9,994 bases of DNA from the NCBI GenBank assembly GCA_030039005.1, contig JASHQT010000548.1:1-9994 (forward strand), given 5' to 3'. The notes beneath the pieces were generated by a model. That model was not told the DNA's origin and did no database searches. It saw nothing but the letters and a program-made list of their open reading frames with translations. Below, one piece after another: positions 1 through 4,888 of this stretch (position 1 is the first letter of the stretch; every line of letters begins with the position of its first letter). The DNA comes from Bryobacteraceae bacterium (GTDB lineage: Bacteria > Acidobacteriota > Terriglobia > Bryobacterales > Bryobacteraceae). Position numbers and translations under genes: made by a program.

Positions 1-240
1 CATGCCGACCCGCGCGATCCGGCTCAAAACGCCGACGCCGGCGCCCGCTACCTGCGCGATCTATTGGAGAAATACGAGAACGATCCCCACCAGGTCTCGA
101 AAGCCGTAGCGGCGTACAACGCCGGCCCGGCGGCCGTGGACAAATATCACGGCGTGCCGCCCTATCCCGAGACCATTCAGTACGTCGACCGCGTGCTACG
201 AGAATACGAGAAGGAACAGAAGAAGGACAAGGGCGACTAA
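1..240 (+). CDS. Lytic transglycosylase (SLT domain), C-terminal part
   Basis: Frame 1 is open from the first base to a TAA at 238-240 and gives the last 79 residues of a protein whose start lies outside the window. It contains AVAAYNAGPAAVDKY followed by GVPPYPETIQYV. These are the late motifs of the soluble lytic transglycosylase (Slt/MltC-like, lysozyme-fold) domain, which cleaves peptidoglycan glycan strands between MurNAc and GlcNAc in the periplasm. The catalytic glutamate and the signal sequence would be upstream and cannot be checked. The domain is followed by a short, highly charged tail (REYEKEQKKDKGD), so the SLT domain is at the C-terminus. The downstream gene starts 17 bases later on the same strand; co-transcription is possible but there is no functional link to it. 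Confidence 0.88.
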   Translation, partial: HADPRDPAQNADAGARYLRDLLEKYENDPHQVSKAVAAYNAGPAAVDKYHGVPPYPETIQYVDRVLREYEKEQKKDKGD

Positions 241-257
241 CTGTTACCCTGATAGCG

Positions 258-1088
258 ATGCCGTTCGATGGCCTGCGCGTCGTGTCTTTCGAAAGCCGGC
301 GCGCCGCCGAAATCGCGGAGCTGATTCGCCGGCAGGGCGGCGAGGCTTTCGTCGCGCCCTCCATGCGCGAAGCGCCCATTGAGAATAACCCGGAAGCCTT
401 CGCATTCGCCGAGCGCCTGTTTCGCGGCGAATTCGACCTGGTGATTTTTCTCACCGGCGTGGGCGCGCGCGCGCTGAACAAAGTGCTCGCGTCGCGATAT
501 CCCGAGGGGCAATTTGCCGAGGCGCTGCGCAAGATCGCGGTGGCGGCGCGTGGCCCCAAGCCGCTGGCCGCGTTACGGGAAATGAGCGTTCCCGTCGCCG
601 TCACCGCGCCCGAGCCCAACACCTGGCGGGAACTCGTGGCCGCTCTTGCCGGCCGAACCGAAAAGCGCATCGCTGTGCAGGAATACGGCAAATCCAACAC
701 CGAGCTGCTGGATGCCCTTCGTGAGCGCGGCGCCGAAGTGACGCCGGTGCGTGTCTATCAATGGGACCTACCTGCCGATCTGGCGCCGCTGCGCGAAGCC
801 GTGCGCCGGATTGCCGAAGCGAAGGCCGATGTCGTGATGTTCACCACTTCGATCCAAGTTCCCCACTTGTTCCGCGTTGCCGCCGAACAGCAGCTCGAAG
901 CGGCCCTGCGCAACGGCCTGCGCCGCGTGGCAATCGCTTCCATCGGACCTTCCACCACGGAGACCCTCGAAGACTTCGGCCTGGAGCCCGACCTCACTCC
1001 CAGCCATCCCAAGATGGGTTTCCTGGTCAAAGAAACCGCCGACCAGGCCGCGGCCATCTTGGAGCGCAAGCGTAGCGTCCATGCCTGA
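258..1088 (+). CDS. hemD: Uroporphyrinogen-III synthase
   Basis: A 276-residue protein with the HEM4 fold pattern. HemD closes and rearranges hydroxymethylbilane to uroporphyrinogen III in the cytoplasm, the branch point to heme, siroheme and cobalamin. Supporting features are an N-terminal GLRVVSFESRRAAEIAELI segment (residues 5-23), FLTGVGARAL (64-73), a central pivot with RIAVQEYG (137-144) leading into the second half-domain, DVVMFTTSIQVPHLF (191-205) and IASIGPSTTETLEDFGL (227-243), ending in TPSHPKMGFLV. HemD sequences diverge strongly, so the call rests on this order of motifs and on length (family usually 240-280 residues). The ATG at 258 has no clear Shine-Dalgarno sequence, but the N-terminal beta strand begins right after it. 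Its stop lies inside the start of the next gene (8-base overlap, 1081-1088), so it appears to lead the F0 ATP synthase transcript. No other heme gene is visible. Confidence 0.85.
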   Translation: MPFDGLRVVSFESRRAAEIAELIRRQGGEAFVAPSMREAPIENNPEAFAFAERLFRGEFDLVIFLTGVGARALNKVLASRYPEGQFAEALRKIAVAARGPKPLAALREMSVPVAVTAPEPNTWRELVAALAGRTEKRIAVQEYGKSNTELLDALRERGAEVTPVRVYQWDLPADLAPLREAVRRIAEAKADVVMFTTSIQVPHLFRVAAEQQLEAALRNGLRRVAIASIGPSTTETLEDFGLEPDLTPSHPKMGFLVKETADQAAAILERKRSVHA

Positions 1089-1296
1089 AAAAGACAACCT
1101 CCCCGTCCAACTCGGCAAGTACTACGGCCTGATCTTTGTTGTTCCCGCCGCCGCTCTGGTTGGGTTCGGGATCGGATATCTGCTGGATCGCGTCTTTCAC
1201 ACCGGTTTCTTAAAGATCATTTTTCTGCTGGTGGGCGTGGCGGCAGGAATTATCGACCTGTTGCGCGAGCTAAGCAAGGACGATGCCGGCAAATGA
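1081..1296 (+). CDS. atpZ: AtpZ-like F0F1 ATP synthase accessory protein
   Basis: A 71-residue membrane protein with two hydrophobic segments, about residues 14-33 (GLIFVVPAAALVGFGIGYLL) and 38-56 (TGFLKIIFLLVGVAAGIID), followed by a charged tail (RELSKDDAGK). The pattern LGKYYGLIF...GFGIGYLLDR...G...IFLLVGVAAGI is typical of the AtpZ/AtpI (F0F1-ATPase_gene1-like) family, small proteins encoded just before atpI and linked to c-ring assembly or Mg/Ca handling. I chose the ATG at 1081 because it gives the family's normal N-terminus and because the frame upstream lies wholly inside hemD. It overlaps hemD by 8 bases and atpI by 4 (ATGA at 1293-1296), so translation is probably coupled in both directions. 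Confidence 0.8.
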   Translation: MPEKDNLPVQLGKYYGLIFVVPAAALVGFGIGYLLDRVFHTGFLKIIFLLVGVAAGIIDLLRELSKDDAGK

Positions 1297-1658
1297 CATT
1301 GGAATTCTACGAGCAGGCGGTTCGGCGGATCAGCCGGATCATTTTGACTCTCGGAATCTCCGGCGCCATTGCGATCGCCATCTGGAAGGGTGTCGCGACC
1401 GGCGTCTCGTTCCTGATCGGCGCGGCAGTTTCCTATGCCAGCTTTTGGAATTGGCGTCAGATCGTTGACGTCCTGGTACCCACCGCCAGGAACCGGCGGC
1501 CGGCATTCTTCGTCGTCCGCCTGGTAGCCCTGATCGCAGCCGCCTGGGTTATAATCAAGTTTCTTGGGTTGAATATCGGAGCCGCAGCTTTCGGACTGTT
1601 GGTGTCCGGCGCGGCCGTTATCCTCGAACTCATTTTCGAACTCATCTATGCAAGCTGA
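1293..1658 (+). CDS. atpI: ATP synthase subunit I (AtpI-like membrane protein)
   Basis: A 121-residue protein that is almost entirely hydrophobic, with four likely membrane helices at about residues 13-30, 33-52, 71-90 and 95-117. The layout fits the AtpI family: a short amphipathic start (MTLEFYEQAVRRISRI), a helical hairpin with WKGVATGVSFLIGAAVSYASFWNW, a basic loop (TARNRRP) and a second hairpin. AtpI proteins are not part of the finished complex but help to assemble or stabilise the c ring. The gene sits between atpZ (ATGA overlap) and atpB (11-base overlap), which is the strongest support, because AtpI sequences themselves are poorly conserved. Confidence 0.78.
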   Translation: MTLEFYEQAVRRISRIILTLGISGAIAIAIWKGVATGVSFLIGAAVSYASFWNWRQIVDVLVPTARNRRPAFFVVRLVALIAAAWVIIKFLGLNIGAAAFGLLVSGAAVILELIFELIYAS

Positions 1659-2388
1659 ATCCGAAGTCTGGACTACCGTTCTGTTCAACCGCTTCCTGGC
1701 CGGCCCGCTCGATTCGCTGTTGAACGCCATCGGGCATCCGGCAGCCGATCCGGCGCATCCCTGGGAAAACTGGATCACCATGGAAATCCTGGTGGTCGCC
1801 ATCATCATCGTGTTGTTCGCGATCCTGCGCTCGCGCCTTTCGGTGGAGCGGCCGGGCAAGCTCCAGTTAACCTTCGAAGCGATTTATAAGTTCGTCATCG
1901 GCCAGACCGACGAAGCCGTGGAGCATGGCCGCAAGTATGCGCCATTTTTCGGCGCGCTCTTCATATTTATTTTGTTCATGAACGTGATCGGCGTCATCCC
2001 CGGGTTCGAGTCACCGACGCAGACCGTCGCCGTCCCGCTGGGTTTGGCCGTGGCGGTTTTTTTCTACTATCACTGGATGGGTTTGCGCGAGCAGGGCGTC
2101 GGGCGCTATCTCGCCCACTTCGCCGGCCCCATGATCGTCCTGGCCCCCTTGATGATTCCCATTGAACTGATTAGCCATCTCGCCCGGCCGCTTTCTCTCA
2201 CGGTTCGTCTTTTCGCGAACATGTTCGCCGGCGAGAAGGTTACGACGACATTCCTGGCGCTCACCTTCATTGTCGCACCCGCGATTTTCATGGGGCTGCA
2301 CGTTTTCGTCGCATTCTTACAGGCTTATATTTTTATGCTGCTCGCCATGATTTACGTGGGTGGTGCGGTAGCACACGAAGAACACTAA
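1648..2388 (+). CDS. atpB: F0F1 ATP synthase subunit a
   Basis: A 246-residue membrane protein and the stator half of the ion channel in F0. The hallmark segment is LISHLARPLSLTVRLFANMFAGEK (residues 174-197), in which R187 is the essential stator arginine (E. coli R210) and E196 sits where E. coli has E219. The last helices include FLQAYIFMLLAMIYVGGAV with Q225 near the position of E. coli Q252. Earlier landmarks are FIFILFMNVIGVIPGFESPTQT (105-126), the usual helix pair after the first span. All conserved functional residues are present and the length is normal. Its start overlaps the end of atpI by 11 bases. No strong ribosome binding site is seen there, so coupling to atpI is likely. It ends in HEEH, 95 bases before atpE. 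Confidence 0.97.
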   Translation: MQAESEVWTTVLFNRFLAGPLDSLLNAIGHPAADPAHPWENWITMEILVVAIIIVLFAILRSRLSVERPGKLQLTFEAIYKFVIGQTDEAVEHGRKYAPFFGALFIFILFMNVIGVIPGFESPTQTVAVPLGLAVAVFFYYHWMGLREQGVGRYLAHFAGPMIVLAPLMIPIELISHLARPLSLTVRLFANMFAGEKVTTTFLALTFIVAPAIFMGLHVFVAFLQAYIFMLLAMIYVGGAVAHEEH

Positions 2389-2470
2389 ACGGCTTTATCG
2401 ATTCGCAAGCGTGAGCCCCTCGTCCCCCAGGATAGAGACGGAACCACCCACTGGCGAACAATTCTTGTAC

Positions 2471-2478
2471 AGGGAGAA
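2471..2478 (+). promoter_or_regulatory. Strong ribosome binding site of atpE
   Basis: AGGGAGAA lies 5 bases before the atpE ATG and is much clearer than the sites of the overlapping genes upstream. The 95-base gap 2389-2483 before atpE shows no convincing promoter or stable hairpin. An independent strong site fits the higher copy number needed for subunit c; this last point is inference. Confidence 0.7.
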
Positions 2479-2483
2479 GTGAA

Positions 2484-2789
2484 ATGAAACGCAAACTGAT
2501 TTATGCGGCGGGCCTCGCCATGGCGCTGGCCAGCCCGATATTTGCCCAGACCCCGGCTGGCGGTGGCGGTGGTGGTGACTGGAAGGCTCCTGCCGCGTAT
2601 CTCGCGATGGGCATCGCATCCGGATTGTGCGGGCTGGGACAAGGGAAGCTCGGCGCGTCAGCCTGTGAGGCTTCGGCCAGAAACCCCGGAGCCCAGGGAG
2701 GCATTCGGTTCGCACTCATTTTAGGATTGGTGCTGATTGAATCGCTTGCGTTGTATACGTTCGTGATCACGTACGTCGCGAAGGGCTAG
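2484..2789 (+). CDS. atpE: F0F1 ATP synthase subunit c, with N-terminal signal-like extension
   Basis: A 101-residue rotor-ring subunit. Residues 35-55 form helix 1 with the glycine-rich GLCGLGQGKLG, residues 65-68 (ARNP) form the polar loop that contacts the F1 stalk, and residues 75-99 form helix 2 with the ion-carrying E86 in LVLIESLALY. The core is standard, but about 34 extra residues precede helix 1. MKRKLIYAAGLAMALASPIFAQ looks like a Sec signal peptide with possible cleavage after FA at residue 21, followed by a GGGGGG linker. Other subunits c of about 80 residues lack this. Q53, E86 and S87 match three ligands of the sodium-binding type, but the next residue is L88 where Ilyobacter has T67, so ion choice is open. 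The gene closes the F0 group: no atpF or F1 gene follows. Confidence 0.96.
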   Translation: MKRKLIYAAGLAMALASPIFAQTPAGGGGGGDWKAPAAYLAMGIASGLCGLGQGKLGASACEASARNPGAQGGIRFALILGLVLIESLALYTFVITYVAKG

Positions 2790-2800
2790 TCCGTCTTTTG

Positions 2801-2820
2801 GGGGCGGCGCGCGCCGCCCC
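2801..2820 (+). repeat. Perfect 20-base GC palindrome before the aldolase gene
   Basis: GGGGCGGCGCGCGCCGCCCC is its own reverse complement over all 20 bases. As RNA it can fold as an 8-pair stem with a GCGC loop. It starts 12 bases after the atpE stop and ends 8 bases before the aldolase ATG. A run of four T lies just before it (2796-2799), but there is no U tract after it on either strand, so it is not a classical intrinsic terminator. It could pause transcription after atpE, stabilise the 3' end of the atp mRNA, or shield the aldolase start. The role is not shown by the sequence. Confidence 0.6.
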
Positions 2821-2828
2821 TCCGTTCC

Positions 2829-3713
2829 ATGAAACTCCAAGGCATTTTCAGTCCCATCACCACGCCCTTCAATCACGCGGGCGAGCTCTGGAAAATCAAG
2901 GTCCAACACAACGTCGAAAAGTGGAACGCCACGGCGTTGTCCGGCTACGTGGTCTGCGCTTCCACCGGCGAAAGCGTGATGCTGGACGCGCAGGAGAAAA
3001 TTCAGCTTTGGGAGTGGGTGGCGCAATGGGCCGCGCCCGAGAAACTGCTGATCGCCGGAACCGGCATGGACAGCGTGCACGAAACTGTCGTGCTTACCAA
3101 TCGCGCCGCCGATCTCGGCTACAAAGCAGCGCTTGTCAAGACGCCCTCTTTCTTCAAAGGCCAGTTTGCCAAGCCCGAAACGCAGATGCTGCACTTCCGC
3201 GCTGTCGCAGACCAAGCCAAGATCCCGATCCTGCTGTATAACTTTCCGCAGAACACGGGCGTCGATCTTGCCGCCGAGGCCGTGGCGGAGCTTTCGCACC
3301 ATCCCAACATCGTGGGGATTAAGGAAAGCTCGGGCAACGTCGAAAAGCTGCTGCAAATGGTGCGCGATTCGAAGAAGGGTTTTCAGGTGCTCACAGGCTC
3401 CGCTACCACGCTCGCGCCCTCGCTGGCCATCGGCTGCAGCGGCGGCATTTTGGCGTTCGCCAATCCCGCGCCTTACGCCACCATTTCGATCTGGGAAGCG
3501 CATCGGACGCGCGAACCCGAGGCGGCACTCGACTGGCAGAATCGCATCGGCCACGCGGCCAAGCTGGTGACGACGAAATACGGTATCGGCGGCCTTAAAT
3601 ACGCGATGGATCTGTCGGGATACTACGGCGGTCCGCCTCGCCTGCCGCTGACGATTCCCGCTCCCGCGGCCAAGCAAGAGATCGAGGCGGCGTTCGCCGA
3701 TTTGCGCGGTTAA
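2829..3713 (+). CDS. DHDPS-family aldolase, closest to 4-hydroxy-2-oxoglutarate aldolase
   Basis: A 294-residue class I aldolase/lyase of the DapA/N-acetylneuraminate lyase family (TIM barrel). Visible family features are GIFSPITTPF at the N-terminus, STGES (residues 45-49), the barrel tyrosine Y137 in LLYNFPQNTG and the Schiff-base lysine K165 in VGIKESSGN. It is probably not DapA: the DapA arginine that binds the aspartate-semialdehyde carboxylate (YNVPSRTG in E. coli) is N142 here, and the TPYY motif reads TPSFF (105-109). NTG, HPNIVGIK, FQVLTGSA and the late YYGGPPRLPL recall animal HOGA1, which splits 4-hydroxy-2-oxoglutarate to pyruvate and glyoxylate in hydroxyproline breakdown. No other gene of that pathway is visible. 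The ATG is set by the family N-terminus; no Shine-Dalgarno site precedes it. It ends tail-to-tail with pyrF. Confidence 0.85.
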   Translation: MKLQGIFSPITTPFNHAGELWKIKVQHNVEKWNATALSGYVVCASTGESVMLDAQEKIQLWEWVAQWAAPEKLLIAGTGMDSVHETVVLTNRAADLGYKAALVKTPSFFKGQFAKPETQMLHFRAVADQAKIPILLYNFPQNTGVDLAAEAVAELSHHPNIVGIKESSGNVEKLLQMVRDSKKGFQVLTGSATTLAPSLAIGCSGGILAFANPAPYATISIWEAHRTREPEAALDWQNRIGHAAKLVTTKYGIGGLKYAMDLSGYYGGPPRLPLTIPAPAAKQEIEAAFADLRG

Positions 3714-4609
3714 CTGGAGAGCGCTGCGACGCGCGATTTTACCGCGGCGTTGATCTCATCCACCATGCGGCAAGTGTTTTCGCGGACCGATTCAACAAAG
3801 CTATCGCGCGAAATCGTGCGGTCGCCGAATGCATAGGTGATCCCACGCGACGAATTCACGATTGCGCCCAGCCCGTCCTCGTTGAAGCATTCCGCCGCCG
3901 CCTTCGCGCTGCCGCCTTGCGCGCCATAGCCCGGCACCAGGATCGGCGCCCGTGGCATCAGCTCGCGCAAGCGCCGGGCTTCTTCAGAGAACGTCGCGCC
4001 GATCACCGCGCCGATGGAACTGTAACCCGATTCGCCGACCAGCGGCGCACCCAATTCGTTCAACACACCCGCGATCTTTTCATACAGCGGCCGGCCCGTG
4101 GCTGCGAGGGCCTGATCTTCGAAATCCTTGGAGCCGGGATTCGATGTTTTCAAAATCACGAACAGACCCTTGCCGTGGTCACGGCATGCCTCAACAAAAG
4201 GCTCCAGGCTGTCGCCGCCCAGATAGGGCGTCACAGTGAGCGCGTCGCATTCGAACCCGCCGGGCGCTAAATACGCGTTGGCGTACGCTTGTGCCGTGGT
4301 TGAAATATCGTTACGTTTTCCATCGGCAATTACCAGCAACCCCCGGCGTTTCGCCGCGCGTATCGTGTTCTCGAACGCCTGCATTCCCGCGACGCCGTAC
4401 TGCTCGAAAAACGCCAACTGCGGCTTCACCGCGGGAACCAGATCCATCACGGCGTCGAGCACCAGTTCGTGGAATTCGGTGATCGCCGCGCAGGCCGGTT
4501 CGCGCGCAACGAACTCGGGCATCTGATCGATGCGCGGGTCCAATCCTACAACGCAACGGCTGTTTTTCGCTCGGATGCTTGCGAATAAGAGATCCGCGAA
4601 AAACGCCAT
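3710..4609 (-). CDS. pyrF: Orotidine 5'-phosphate decarboxylase, type 2
   Basis: A 299-residue cytoplasmic enzyme for the last step of UMP synthesis (OMP to UMP plus CO2). The length and the catalytic block IADGKRNDIS (residues 94-103, with D96, K98 and D101) mark the longer type 2 family found in mycobacteria and Myxococcus, rather than the 230-residue E. coli type. Other landmarks are VGLDPR (21-26), VKPQLAFFE (61-69) with K62, TVTPYLGGDSL (125-135), and the phosphate-binding LVPGYGAQGG (224-233) and NSSRGI (252-257). The ATG at 4609 has only a weak ribosome binding site. It lies 37 bases after the small gene at 4647-4874 and may be read with the phosphate transporter unit. Its stop shares TTAA with the stop of the convergent aldolase. 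Confidence 0.96.
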   Translation of the reverse strand: MAFFADLLFASIRAKNSRCVVGLDPRIDQMPEFVAREPACAAITEFHELVLDAVMDLVPAVKPQLAFFEQYGVAGMQAFENTIRAAKRRGLLVIADGKRNDISTTAQAYANAYLAPGGFECDALTVTPYLGGDSLEPFVEACRDHGKGLFVILKTSNPGSKDFEDQALAATGRPLYEKIAGVLNELGAPLVGESGYSSIGAVIGATFSEEARRLRELMPRAPILVPGYGAQGGSAKAAAECFNEDGLGAIVNSSRGITYAFGDRTISRDSFVESVRENTCRMVDEINAAVKSRVAALSS

Positions 4610-4615
4610 GTCATC

Positions 4616-4645
4616 GCCATTATGGCATGGCGCCGTTGGTGGCGC
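4616..4645 (-). repeat. Two short inverted repeats between the 75-residue gene and pyrF
   Basis: The 37-base gap holds GCCAT-T-ATGGC (4616-4626) and GCGCC/GGCGC (4630-4634 and 4641-4645, loop of 6). On the minus strand the second could form a small hairpin just after the upstream gene's TAG, but no T run follows, so termination there would be weak at best. The first is close to the pyrF start and could affect its translation. Both are short and may be chance in GC-rich DNA. Confidence 0.3.
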
Positions 4646-4646
4646 A

Positions 4647-4874
4647 CTAGAAATTATAGAGGACCTGGCGCAGCGCGTCGGCGTACTCCTGGCGCGCTGC
4701 TTTGGCGATATCTCTCGCTTCCTGCTCGGCGAAATTGGCGCGGTCCCAATCTTCCACCGCGATCATGGAATGGTCCGGCGTCGCGAGGTTTTCCTCTTCG
4801 CGAATGGCTTCAATCCAGCGCTCCACCGCGGATTTGTATTTGAACCTGAGTTTGTCGAGCTCTGCGTTTTCCAT
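4647..4874 (-). CDS. Small helical protein of unknown function, downstream of the PiT transporter
   Basis: A 75-residue protein that I do not recognise. It is rich in charged residues and alanine (ENAELDKLRFKYKSAVERW, then DRANFAEQEARDIAKAARQ), has no membrane span, cysteine or signal peptide, and looks like two amphipathic helices joined by a short loop around ATPDHS (residues 31-36). I chose the ATG at 4874 because GGAGG (4881-4885) lies 6 bases before it. The longer open frame would run back into the transporter gene. The start is 14 bases after the transporter stop, so the two are almost certainly co-transcribed, with pyrF next. A role linked to the transporter is possible, but nothing in the sequence shows it, and it does not look like PhoU or a DUF47 partner. 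Confidence 0.75.
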   Translation of the reverse strand: MENAELDKLRFKYKSAVERWIEAIREEENLATPDHSMIAVEDWDRANFAEQEARDIAKAARQEYADALRQVLYNF

Positions 4875-4880
4875 GAGTCC

Positions 4881-4885
4881 CCTCC
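4881..4885 (-). promoter_or_regulatory. Shine-Dalgarno site fixing the start of the 75-residue gene
   Basis: The minus strand reads GGAGG, then GGACTC, then ATG. This is a near-ideal spacing in the gap after the transporter stop codon, and it excludes the longer upstream start. Confidence 0.75.
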
Positions 4886-4888
4886 GGT

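Noticed and set aside
1197..1859. A 220-residue minus-strand open frame across atpZ, atpI and atpB
   Set aside because: The plus strand carries overlapping genes with known motifs; the antisense product is unlike any family I know.
2801..2820. The GC palindrome as an intrinsic terminator of the atp operon
   Set aside because: There is no U tract after the stem on either strand, so it was listed as a palindrome of unknown role.
2721..3677. A 318-residue minus-strand open frame across the aldolase gene
   Set aside because: It is the mirror frame of a clear DHDPS-family gene, has no recognisable motif, and is rich in Arg, Gly and His as expected for antisense of GC-rich coding DNA.
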